Below, piece after piece: positions 8,219 through 16,033 of a stretch of 64,000 nucleotides of DNA (position 1 is its first letter; each line of letters begins with the position of its first letter). Source of the DNA: Ignavibacteriales bacterium (GTDB lineage Bacteria; Bacteroidota; Ignavibacteria; Ignavibacteriales; Ignavibacteriaceae); NCBI GenBank assembly GCA_016709765.1, contig JADJMD010000013.1, positions 310,001-374,000 on the forward strand, written 5' to 3'. A program made the translations under genes and the position numbers. The notes under the pieces were generated by a model. It was not told the DNA's origin and did not search any database. It worked only from the letters and a program-made list of their open reading frames with translations.

Positions 8219-8695
8219 ATGAAAAAATATTTATTACTCATTATGGTTTTAGGATTTATGATAATCCTTACAAAACCAATTGCAGCACAGGATCATGGAT
8301 TTGGGATGGGACTTATCATAGGCGAGCCAACCGGATTAAGTGCAAAACTCTGGACATCAAAGATAAATGCTTTTGATTTCGGACTTGGCGTGGGCCTCGG
8401 CGGTGATCGTATTAAATACAAAGGTTACTACAATAATGAAGGACGTATCCATTTTCATATGGATTATTTATGGCATTCATTCAATGCAATTAGCTCAACG
8501 GAAAGATTTCCACTTTACTACGGAATCGGAGGCAGGTTCAACACTAGTGGTGGTTATGAAGATTCATTTGGTATTAGAGGTGTATTTGGTATAGCATGGT
8601 TTCCACACAACACACCGATAGATGTCTTTTTTGAGTTAGTGCCTGTATTTCAAGTTACTCCTCTTACCGGGTTGGGAATAGATGCCGGACTTTGA
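8219..8695 (+). CDS. Small outer membrane beta-barrel protein, cut short by TGA in the last strand
   Basis: The 158-residue protein has a signal peptide (cut after PIAA-Q, about residue 23) and alternating strands typical of an eight-stranded barrel of the DUF3996-like group (GFGMGLIIGEPTGLSAKLW, FGIRGVFGIAWF, FFELVPVFQ). The frame stops at LGIDAGL. In the same frame the next codons after the TGA (8693-8695) encode IRYFFE and then TAA at 8714-8716. A Gly codon in place of TGA would give the normal barrel ending DAGLGIRYFFE. The loss of the C-terminal aromatic strand needed for outer-membrane assembly is therefore due to one base. Confidence 0.75.
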   Translation: MKKYLLLIMVLGFMIILTKPIAAQDHGFGMGLIIGEPTGLSAKLWTSKINAFDFGLGVGLGGDRIKYKGYYNNEGRIHFHMDYLWHSFNAISSTERFPLYYGIGGRFNTSGGYEDSFGIRGVFGIAWFPHNTPIDVFFELVPVFQVTPLTGLGIDAGL

Positions 8696-8779
8696 ATAAG
8701 ATATTTCTTCGAATAAAAAATATTGTTAAAAGAAATAGTCTTTAAGAAAATATACTTTAATAATTAATGGAGAAATAAA

Positions 8780-9451
8780 ATGAAAAAAATTGAAGGCAGC
8801 ATAATAATTCTAATATTAGCCATATCTATCATCATTTACGGTTGCGGTGCAAGCAATACAGTTAAAGGTGGAGTTATTGGCGGTGTTGGCGGTGGTGTGG
8901 TTGGTGGAGTTATTGGTGATCAATTCGGAAATACTGCCCTGGGCGCTATAATAGGTGCTGCTGTTGGTGGTACTGCGGGAGTTTTAATTGGAAACCATAT
9001 GGACAAGCAAGCTGAAGAAATTGAAAAGGATATTGAAGGAGCTAAAATAGAAAGGATTGGCGAAGGTATAAAAATTACTTTTGATTCAGGCATCTTATTT
9101 GGATTTGACTCCTCAACTCTTCAACCTGAAGCCAAAACCAATATCAGTAAACTTGCTGTCATTCTTAAAAAATATCCCGATACCAATATTCTTATAGCCG
9201 GTCATACAGACTCTGATGGTGCGGAACAGTACAATCAAACATTATCGGAACAGAGAGCTAATGCAGTCTCAGATTATTCAATGTATCAAGGTATTAGTTC
9301 TTCACGACTTTCAGTTATCGGATTAGGCGAAAACGAGCCTATATCATCAAACGACACAGATTATGGGAAGGGGCTTAACAGAAGAGTTGAGATTGCAATT
9401 TTTGCAAATGAAGAACTTAAAGCTGCTGCCGAAAGAGGAGAACTAAACTGA
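8780..9451 (+). CDS. OmpA-family lipoprotein with glycine zipper
   Basis: The 223-residue protein has a lipoprotein signal ending in the lipobox IYGC (Cys at residue 22). A glycine-zipper segment follows (GGVIGGVGGGVVGGVIGDQF, then GAIIGAAVGGTAG), then a short coiled region, then an OmpA domain from about 100 (FGFDSSTLQPEAK, GHTDSDGAEQYNQTLSEQRA, NRRVEIAI). This is the layout of YiaD/PAL-type cell-wall-tethering lipoproteins. A good ribosome-binding site (TGGAGAAATAAA) precedes the ATG, and a terminator lies 80 bases after the stop. Confidence 0.85.
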   Translation: MKKIEGSIIILILAISIIIYGCGASNTVKGGVIGGVGGGVVGGVIGDQFGNTALGAIIGAAVGGTAGVLIGNHMDKQAEEIEKDIEGAKIERIGEGIKITFDSGILFGFDSSTLQPEAKTNISKLAVILKKYPDTNILIAGHTDSDGAEQYNQTLSEQRANAVSDYSMYQGISSSRLSVIGLGENEPISSNDTDYGKGLNRRVEIAIFANEELKAAAERGELN

Positions 9452-9529
9452 TGGTTAGTAATAATTTTGATTATGCTAGCTTTATCTAAACTCTAATTCG
9501 GAGTTTAAGGATTAAAAGTAAATGAGAAT

Positions 9530-9566
9530 CAAAAAGCCTCAGAATATTTCTGAGGCTTTTTTTAGT
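9530..9566. terminator. Bidirectional terminator between convergent genes
   Basis: AAAAAGCCTCAGAAATATT-type hairpin: GCCTCAGA pairs with TCTGAGGC, with an A run on the left and a T7 run on the right. It serves the + strand lipoprotein gene and the - strand module A operon, and is the outer part of the repeat described at 9531-9680. Confidence 0.85.
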
Positions 9567-9680
9567 TCAACAAATTAAAGTCACTCACAACCTTTTTTTC
9601 TAGAAATAAGGAACTAAATACTTACCAGCACTGTGTCAAGATGCTGGCCGGGAAAAAATTTCCCAGTCCTATTAAATCAT
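9531..9680 (-). repeat. Module 3' element, copy 1 (end of module A)
   Basis: The element comprises a terminator hairpin, a conserved run (CAAATTAAAGTCACTCACAA ... AATAAGGAACTAAATACTTA ... CAGCACTGTGTCAAGATG) and, next to the stop codon, a second hairpin (CTGGCCGGGA / TTTCCCAGTC). The same order occurs at 20346-20495 and 35243-35388, each time directly after the last gene of an HTCS-linked operon. Confidence 0.7.
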
Positions 9681-9682
9681 GC

Positions 9683-10195
9683 CTATTTCAGTAAAATCAT
9701 CTTCCTGGTTTCAACAAAATTTCCGGATTGAAGTTTATAGAAATAAACACCGCTTGAAATATTTGATGCATTAAATTCTACTTCATAAGTTCCAACTGGT
9801 TTCGATTCGTTAACTAGAGTTGCCACTTCATTTCCTAATACATCATAAACTTTTAGCTGAACTCTAGAGCCTTCGACTTCGCTCAGGCTGACATTTGGAA
9901 TTGTGTATTTAATCTTTGTTGAAGGATTAAAAGGATTTGGATAATTTTGATCAAGAGAGAAATTTATTAATAGCTCATTCTCTTCTTCAACTCCGGTGAT
10001 TCCAAAAGTTCCGTTGTAACTATAGCCTTCTAGATTTATAACTCCGCTTAATGGTGGATTTGGATCACTTGCAAATAGACTTACCTGCGCACCGCTTTTT
10101 GATATAAATAAATATGAAACACTTGTCATCCCGGCGACGGTTAGTGATTCTTTTAACCTTAACGCATCAAAGCTTGAACCGCCTGGCAAAGTCAT
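9683..10195 (-). CDS. T9SS-sorted secreted protein, C-terminal fragment
   Basis: This is the C-terminal 170 residues of a gene that starts at 10745. The last 80 residues are the type A sorting domain (NYPNPFNPSTKIKYTI, KVYDVLGNEVATLVNE, SSGVYFYKLQSGNFVETRK), which directs export through T9SS and anchoring at the cell surface. Coding sequence continues upstream in frame to about 10350 (NSPARREFELPLNYNSSW...), where one missing base joins it to the middle part, and a second missing base at about 10495 joins that to the N-terminal fragment. It is the last gene of module A, followed directly by the repeated 3' element. The function of the secreted part is unknown. Confidence 0.7.
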   Translation of the reverse strand: MTLPGGSSFDALRLKESLTVAGMTSVSYLFISKSGAQVSLFASDPNPPLSGVINLEGYSYNGTFGITGVEEENELLINFSLDQNYPNPFNPSTKIKYTIPNVSLSEVEGSRVQLKVYDVLGNEVATLVNESKPVGTYEVEFNASNISSGVYFYKLQSGNFVETRKMILLK

Positions 10196-10391
10196 TGTTC
10201 CATAAGCATCAACAATAAGACTGGTTGAAACAGCTGTTCCAGGTAATGGGATTCCATTTATCGAGATCGTTTGTGTATAGGAATTAGTCCAGCTTGAATT
10301 ATAGTTTAATGGTAATTCAAATTCACGCCTTGCAGGGCTGTTTTTATCATCGTTACTACTCCTGGCTGTGAGTTAACCGTAACCACCGTAC

Positions 10392-10745
10392 CTAGGTTAT
10401 CCAATCCAGCACTAGTGGTTGCATACTGCCAAATTTCACCCATCTCACCTGCATACATCCCGAGTGTATGTGTGGCAATTGTAGCACCAGAAAATCACTA
10501 TTGTAAGGTGTTGATGCTGGATTTACACAGGTTAAACTTCCTTGTATTTCTCCTGTTAATGTTGAAAAGTCCCATAGATTACCCCCACCTTGAAAACCAA
10601 TATCGGCAGTAGAAGGGTTTTCACTTTCATGAATTACTATTGAATTTCCAAAAATATATTGGCTTGCAATATCTGTGCTTGTTATTGTTATTTGTGCAAA
10701 TACAGTAAAATTTAATATTAATGTTGTCAGTAAAATGATTTTCAT
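10392..10745 (-). CDS. T9SS-sorted secreted protein, N-terminal fragment
   Basis: The fragment has a signal peptide (MKIILLTTLILNFTVFAQ) and a secreted beta-rich start (QYIFGNSIVIHESENPS, FQGGGNLWDFSTL). The true frame changes at about 10495: one more T in the GATTTTCTGG run gives SDFSGATIATHTLGMYAGEM and continues to about 10350. The last 30 residues of this open frame are therefore out-of-frame sequence. Together with 9683-10195 it encodes one secreted protein of about 350 residues. Confidence 0.6.
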   Translation of the reverse strand: MKIILLTTLILNFTVFAQITITSTDIASQYIFGNSIVIHESENPSTADIGFQGGGNLWDFSTLTGEIQGSLTCVNPASTPYNSDFLVLQLPHIHSGCMQVRWVKFGSMQPLVLDWIT

Positions 10746-10787
10746 TTTTAGTTCCTTTCTTTTAAAAAAATGTTAACGCGAGTTGAA

Positions 10788-10816
10788 AAGGAGTGCACAT
10801 GCTCTATGCACTCCTT
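10788..10816 (-). terminator. Hairpin between the last two genes of module A
   Basis: There is a ten-base perfect stem AAGGAGTGCA / TGCACTCCTT with a nine-base loop, directly after the stop at 10834. Only a short T stretch follows on the minus strand, so it may be a partial terminator or an mRNA-end stabiliser inside the operon. Confidence 0.55.
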
Positions 10817-10833
10817 GAGGCCATCCTAAGAAA

Positions 10834-12597
10834 TTACTTTAGCAAGATCATCTTCCTGGTTTCAACAAAACTTCCGGATTGAAGTTTGTAGAAATAAACG
10901 CCGCTTGAAAGATTTGATGCGTTAAATTCTACTTCATAAGTTCCTGCAGGTTTTGTTTCATTAACTAGAGTTGCTACTTCATTTCCTAATACATCATAAA
11001 CTTTTAGCTGCACTCTAGAGCCTTCGACTCCACTTTGGCTGACATTTGGAATTGTGTATTTAATCTTTGTGTTTGGATTAAATGGGTTAGGATAGTTCTG
11101 TTCTAACCTGAATTCATTTGGCTGTAATGAACCGTGATTTTGCAAACCTGTTACTTGATTAAACAATGTTAATGTATCGTCTATCGTACCATCGTTGCCA
11201 ATATCAACAAGCACTTGCAATTCAAGATTCGTTAAATCTGTCCAATCAGGTACAAACGTATGTGCTGAATGAGCAGGCAGATCAATATCAGAATATCCGA
11301 ATAAACCAAGTTCATTTTCTGAAACAAAATTTAGTTGAATATCGTATTGTTGGTTTGAACCGTAAGAGATGAATTTAAGTTTTTCATTATCTGGATTTTC
11401 AACTTTAACGGAATCATTTTGTGGTACTGATATTGAATTTAATATAAATATTTTGTCCTGTCCTGCTTCTCCTATAAGATTTTCTATTCTAATTGATTTA
11501 GCTAGCAGATCAGGATTCTTGAAGGAAACACCGCCATCGAAATAATGTTGATCTGTTTCAAGACTATCAGCTCCAAACCTAGATATTATAAATGATTTTT
11601 GTCCACCAAAGAAGTAAACTGCCACGGTATCATTCGTAAATTTATTGGTTTCTATGGAGTAGTTGTCTAGTGGTAACTCATAACCATTCGGCGGACCTAA
11701 GCTTCCGTTTATTTCAATAATTGGCTCTGCCCCGGGAATATCTTCGATAAGGAAACCATTATAATAGCCAATGGATTGTCCCTGACTATTTGTAATCTTC
11801 ATTGAAGGAATATCATTCTGATAAATCCATTTTGAAGTATCTTCTGTTCCATTTAATGCTAAGTTGTCCAACCAGCTAGTAAACCTGGGTCTTGTCGTAA
11901 GATATAACTCTGCGGGATTATTCAAATAAAAATATTTAGATCCCCCCCAACCCTGCCATGCATATAATGGTTCCCATGTTCCGTTCAAATCATTTGCATA
12001 AGTATCAACTCTTATTTGTGCATTATTTCCTTGATAACTATTATCATACACATTAACATGGTAAATTCCCGATGACGCTGAATCTAGAGACAAGCCATAG
12101 GCTAAAATTGCATGACCACCGGGTTTTTGAGGATCATTACTAAAAAATGATAAAGTCCGAATATTTACAACATCTTCACTTAACATTTGTTTCAATTCAA
12201 ATAGTGTTTGGGTCGGCTTTTTTGTTTTCTTTTGTCCAGTCCAGAATTTATAATGAGGATTGCCATATTGATGAGTTTGAAGCTCGTGAATTACCGGCAG
12301 CACGTTTGGTCCAGCATTAACATCCGCTACGTTGACGAAGTTTGGAAATTCTTGGTACTTATTAAGAAACTCTTCCTTTTTTTGGAATGCAAGTGCATTA
12401 GAAGTAGCCATTCCAAAACAGGATCCACCCCATTTTTCCTTATTTGCTCTCCAAAAATATAATGCCTTTGGAAAATATATAGGCGGAATATCTATTCTAT
12501 AATAACAATACACGAATGTTCTAACTAAAGAAACCCAGTCGGGGGAAATCGGATGATTTTGCCCCAGCAAATGCAACAATAAGATAACCCTGGTCAA
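10834..12597 (-). CDS. Secreted papain-like peptidase candidate with T9SS domain (C-terminal part of an SBBP-repeat protein)
   Basis: This is the C-terminal 587 residues of a gene that begins at 14404. It carries a domain with the order Cys (WGGSCFGMATSNALAF), His (PGGHAILAYGL) and Asp/Asn (VYDNSYQGNN), which matches a papain-type Cys-His-Asp catalytic arrangement; this reading is inference. A beta-rich region follows, then a T9SS sorting domain (QNYPNPFNPNTKIKYTI, YFYKLQSGSFVETRKM). A close paralogue is encoded at 25818-28457. The break with the N-terminal part lies in the G5 run at 12541-12545: removing one base gives DFPDWVSLVRTF, matching the paralogue's MDWISWVNTF. The first 20 residues of this open frame are therefore not real. 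Confidence 0.75.
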   Translation of the reverse strand: MTRVILLLHLLGQNHPISPDWVSLVRTFVYCYYRIDIPPIYFPKALYFWRANKEKWGGSCFGMATSNALAFQKKEEFLNKYQEFPNFVNVADVNAGPNVLPVIHELQTHQYGNPHYKFWTGQKKTKKPTQTLFELKQMLSEDVVNIRTLSFFSNDPQKPGGHAILAYGLSLDSASSGIYHVNVYDNSYQGNNAQIRVDTYANDLNGTWEPLYAWQGWGGSKYFYLNNPAELYLTTRPRFTSWLDNLALNGTEDTSKWIYQNDIPSMKITNSQGQSIGYYNGFLIEDIPGAEPIIEINGSLGPPNGYELPLDNYSIETNKFTNDTVAVYFFGGQKSFIISRFGADSLETDQHYFDGGVSFKNPDLLAKSIRIENLIGEAGQDKIFILNSISVPQNDSVKVENPDNEKLKFISYGSNQQYDIQLNFVSENELGLFGYSDIDLPAHSAHTFVPDWTDLTNLELQVLVDIGNDGTIDDTLTLFNQVTGLQNHGSLQPNEFRLEQNYPNPFNPNTKIKYTIPNVSQSGVEGSRVQLKVYDVLGNEVATLVNETKPAGTYEVEFNASNLSSGVYFYKLQSGSFVETRKMILLK

Positions 12598-14404
12598 ATT
12601 GAGTATTTAAGTAAGGAGAATTAGTAAAGGGATCTAAGCCATTCTGGTAATCAAATTGCTGCCACCAGTTCTGAGACCACAAACTATCCCTATTATTTGT
12701 AAAACTCCATCTGTCCCTTGTGATATCGTAAGGGATATAAAAACTTTCCGTATCATCTAATTTTGTTATTATATATGGTTTTACACGAAATATATCACTT
12801 TCAATATATTGCAATGGAGAAAATGAATTACTAACAATTATTTTTGTTCGGTAAGACAATAAATCAGCAGGTACATGCCAATTATATTCTGTAGTACCTA
12901 AAGGTATATTTGAAGCAATAATATTAGAAGTTTCATACTGCGTGCCCTCATTACTAACATATGAAATATCTGAATCGCCACCCCAATAAGGCACACCAAA
13001 TTGGATTGTTAAAGAATCTCCTGCCATTACTTTGCTAAATGCGGGTGGTGTCTGAATTACTTCACTGAATTTCGCTGTGAAAATATCATAATCAGTTGGA
13101 GAAACTCTAAAAATAGATCCAGCTACATAAATATTGCCTCGATTATCCCGTAAAAATCCCTGAGGTAAAGTTGAACTGCCCTGATCTGACCAGTAACTGT
13201 ACCATTCGACTTCACCCGATGGATTGTATTTAATTATCAGTGCCTTTGTATTTTCACCCTGTGATTGAGAACCTGGACCGCATACATAAATATTTCCAGC
13301 ATTATCAGATTTAATAAAATTTCCTGCCGCAGAAGCATTGAAACGTTTTATCCATTGTTCATTTCCGTCGGTGTCATATTTTATTGTAACAATATTACTT
13401 TCAGATGTCCCTTCGCTCTCACCCGTAATAATAATATCTCCAGATCGATCAATTAGAATAGCATTCGCTCCATCGTAATCATTGCCCGTGCCGTTATATC
13501 TTCTAACCCATACTTCATCACCATTGGAATTATATTTTATTGTAACATAATCATCATTGTTCGAAACATCTTCACTACTGCCTGTAACATAAATATTTCC
13601 AAATGTATCTAATGCCATATCAGAAGGAGAATCTCCATCATTCGCCAAATCATTATTATATCTTTTAATCCATACCTCATCACCATTAGGATTATATTTT
13701 ATTGTAACGATGTCCCTTCCCGTTCCAACACCAAAGCTTGATCCTGTAATATAAATATTATCGTCATTATCTAATTCAATTTCATATGCGTTATCACCCG
13801 CATTTCCAGTACCATTATAAAATTTAGACCATAGAAAATCTCCGGAGGAGTTATATTTTAAGGTGACAAAATCTGTTGAACTAATGGAATTAGAACTGCC
13901 AGTTATGAGAATGTTATTCGAATTATCCAATTCAATGTCAGAGACAAAATCCGATGACCCGCCAGGACCATCAAAATTTCTAACCCATAGTTCATCTCCA
14001 TTATTACTATATTTAATTACTGTTATATCTCTATTATTAAACCCTCCTGACCAATCGGCATAACCAGCAATGTATAAATTACCAAAGTTATCTAGTGCAA
14101 TTGCTGAGGGAACATCACCTCCGCCAATTGGGCCATCAAAGGTCTTAATCCACTGTCTTTCACCATCTGAGTTGTATTTTATAGTTACATAGTCAAGACT
14201 AATGTTAATTTCGTTCCTTTGGTATCCAGTAACATAAATATCGCCAGCACTACTTCTTAACATATCCTGTATTTCCACTTCAGGATAACCATTAATATTA
14301 TTGCCTTCATAAATATCTAGCCATTTCAAATCTATGTTTTGTGCTTTTAAGCTAATTGAAAAAATAATTGTGATCGAAAAAATTATTATTAATATTGCTT
14401 TCAT
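12521..14404 (-). CDS. SBBP-type beta-propeller repeat protein (N-terminal part)
   Basis: The fragment has a signal peptide (IIIFSITIIFSISLKA-Q), then nine to ten repeats of about 42 residues (DFVTLKYNSSGDFLWSKFYN, GTGNAGDNAYEIELDNDDNI, YITGSS), the SBBP/beta-propeller pattern of surface proteins. A short beta-sandwich (GDSLTIQFGVPYWGGDSD, SDIFRVKPYIITKLDD) leads into the peptidase-like domain of the next fragment. One base too many in the G5 run at 12541-12545 splits the gene; repaired, it spans 10834-14404 and about 1,190 residues. It starts 13 bases after the OmpA-type gene, in the same operon, and should be exported by T9SS. Confidence 0.8.
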   Translation of the reverse strand: MKAILIIIFSITIIFSISLKAQNIDLKWLDIYEGNNINGYPEVEIQDMLRSSAGDIYVTGYQRNEINISLDYVTIKYNSDGERQWIKTFDGPIGGGDVPSAIALDNFGNLYIAGYADWSGGFNNRDITVIKYSNNGDELWVRNFDGPGGSSDFVSDIELDNSNNILITGSSNSISSTDFVTLKYNSSGDFLWSKFYNGTGNAGDNAYEIELDNDDNIYITGSSFGVGTGRDIVTIKYNPNGDEVWIKRYNNDLANDGDSPSDMALDTFGNIYVTGSSEDVSNNDDYVTIKYNSNGDEVWVRRYNGTGNDYDGANAILIDRSGDIIITGESEGTSESNIVTIKYDTDGNEQWIKRFNASAAGNFIKSDNAGNIYVCGPGSQSQGENTKALIIKYNPSGEVEWYSYWSDQGSSTLPQGFLRDNRGNIYVAGSIFRVSPTDYDIFTAKFSEVIQTPPAFSKVMAGDSLTIQFGVPYWGGDSDISYVSNEGTQYETSNIIASNIPLGTTEYNWHVPADLLSYRTKIIVSNSFSPLQYIESDIFRVKPYIITKLDDTESFYIPYDITRDRWSFTNNRDSLWSQNWWQQFDYQNGLDPFTNSPYLNTQFDQGYLIVAFAGAKSSDFPRLGFFS

Positions 14405-14417
14405 ATTTTGCCCTTTT

Positions 14418-15719
14418 TTACTGTTTTATAAATTCAACTCTTCGGTTGTTTGCTCTGCCGTTTAAAGTATTATTATCATCAATAGCCTCTGATTCCCCTT
14501 TACCTTCTGTAATCATTCTATTGTTACTAATTCCAAATTGTTCATTTAGTATTTTTTTAACAGATTCAGCACGCTTTTCAGAAAGGGTTTGATTTGATTT
14601 ATCATCACCCTGTGAATCAGTGTGTCCAATAATTTTTATTTTAATCTCAGATTGTTTTTTTAACGCCTCCCCAATCTGTTTTAATAATCCCATTGATTGG
14701 GCTTTAACGGTAGCTTTGTTTACATCAAAATAAATTCCCGATGTGCTGTATTTTCCAGTTGATTTCATCAGTGATTCAAAAGTTTCTTCAACTTCCGCGA
14801 TCCGAAAATTCGAGATCATCACTCTTTGCCCCTTATCAGGATTAACATCCATAACTTCAATTATGAAATAATTATTCAATTTCCCCTGAAGCAGGCTTGG
14901 TGAATCAACAATCTTTTCTTCATCCATCCAGATTTGAAGACGCTGTTTTTTAACAGCTAATGAGAAGTGAATTTTGCCATTCAGTTTATCTGAATATTTA
15001 TGATCAATCCTTGCACTTACTCTATTTGCCGCTTCAGATCCAAAGTTTGATACTTCAAGACTTTCTTTTCCGGGCTCCCTTAAAAGCATTTTCAATTCGG
15101 CATAAGATCCGGCAGTCCCTTTAGTAAATTTTGCTTTAGGAATAAACGCTAAACTAAGCCAGCTATTCGATCCGCCTTTTTTATATCCATCGGTTACAAG
15201 ATCAAATTCAATTGTGTATTGCTCGGGTAATGGACCCTTAATGTTTGGAAGGTAACCAGAACGGCGTACCAGTGAAAACCAATTGCCATCATATAAATTT
15301 GTTGAAACTATTTCACCGCTTCCATTTGTTCCCCAGCTTTCAGGAAAATCACCAACTTCATACTCTGAAAAATCATCAAAGAAAATGGTTTTACTGCCAG
15401 GCACAAAAGTAAACTTTGAATATACCTTTAAATCTTCCTGCTTCCCTGCACTTTGTGATTCTGTTGATGTGTTATTTTCATCAATTGATTTCTCTGTTTG
15501 AGTAGAATTTTTATTTTTAGTTGAATTATTGGAATCTCCGTCATCACTACCGGCATTTTTAATTGCATCAAAGGAATCATCAATTGCTTTATCCGTAGTT
15601 TTGTTTAGTTCATTATCAGCTTTTTTTAATATTTTCTTTTTCAAATCAAATTGAACTAACGCATATGATGAAAAAGAGAATACAATAAAAATTGAAATGA
15701 ATATTAATGGTGATCTCAT
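14418..15719 (-). CDS. OmpA-family protein with N-terminal beta-sandwich domain
   Basis: The 433-residue protein has a signal peptide (FISIFIVFSFSSYA), a charged low-complexity stretch (about 25-95, rich in Asp, Asn, Lys and Thr), and a concanavalin-like beta-sandwich (FFDDFSEYEVGDFPESWGTN to about 305). It ends with an OmpA peptidoglycan-binding domain (YFDVNKATVKAQSMG, GHTDSQGDDKSNQTLSEKRA, NRRVEFIKQ). It lies second in the module A operon, 31 bases after a small membrane protein gene and 13 before the SBBP gene. It probably anchors something of the module to the cell wall. It has no T9SS domain, consistent with a periplasmic location. Confidence 0.8.
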   Translation of the reverse strand: MRSPLIFISIFIVFSFSSYALVQFDLKKKILKKADNELNKTTDKAIDDSFDAIKNAGSDDGDSNNSTKNKNSTQTEKSIDENNTSTESQSAGKQEDLKVYSKFTFVPGSKTIFFDDFSEYEVGDFPESWGTNGSGEIVSTNLYDGNWFSLVRRSGYLPNIKGPLPEQYTIEFDLVTDGYKKGGSNSWLSLAFIPKAKFTKGTAGSYAELKMLLREPGKESLEVSNFGSEAANRVSARIDHKYSDKLNGKIHFSLAVKKQRLQIWMDEEKIVDSPSLLQGKLNNYFIIEVMDVNPDKGQRVMISNFRIAEVEETFESLMKSTGKYSTSGIYFDVNKATVKAQSMGLLKQIGEALKKQSEIKIKIIGHTDSQGDDKSNQTLSEKRAESVKKILNEQFGISNNRMITEGKGESEAIDDNNTLNGRANNRRVEFIKQ

Positions 15720-15750
15720 TAATTACTCCTTAAATTGATTTTTAGATTTT

Positions 15751-15879
15751 TTATTCAACTAACTCAAAAGCACCTGTTAGAAGTAAAGTTGCTAATACCC
15801 CGATTATTATTGAGACAAAGATTATGGACACAGTAAATGATTTCTCACTTCTTTTAATTTCCTCAATGGTTCTTTCCAT
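15751..15879 (-). CDS. Small single-span membrane protein heading the module A operon (42 residues)
   Basis: The frame MERTIEEIKRSEKSF is followed by a hydrophobic segment (TVSIIFVSIIIGVLATLLLT) and ends AFELVE. AGAGAAG lies just upstream as a ribosome-binding site. It is the first gene after the presumed HTCS-controlled promoter at 15936-16001. Module B has a small single-span protein at the same place (30600-30740) that is not clearly similar in sequence. The function is unknown; a membrane microprotein linked to sensor signalling or secretion is possible. Confidence 0.6.
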   Translation of the reverse strand: MERTIEEIKRSEKSFTVSIIFVSIIIGVLATLLLTGAFELVE

Positions 15880-15935
15880 TTTTCTTCTCTTTTTCAAATA
15901 AGTGCGGATTTTTTGTTTGAATTTATTATTGATGG

Positions 15936-16001
15936 CAAAGGTAGAATTTTCAAAAGAGGTGCGCTATCTATTTTGTTACAGGATGTTGCTGTTTTGTAAC
16001 A
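15936..16001 (-). promoter_or_regulatory. Presumed HTCS operator and promoter of module A
   Basis: On the minus strand TGTTACA (16001-15995) and TGTAACA (15980-15974) are direct repeats with a 21-bp period, two helical turns, as AraC-type activators need. A TACCTTTG element (15943-15936, Bacteroidetes -7 consensus TAnnTTTG) begins 37 bp after the start of the second repeat. No good -33 TTTG box stands at normal distance, fitting activator dependence. The same repeats and geometry precede module B; module C has the same geometry with another motif. Confidence 0.65.
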
Positions 16002-16033
16002 AAACGTAAAAAGATAGGAATTTGGAGTTTATT

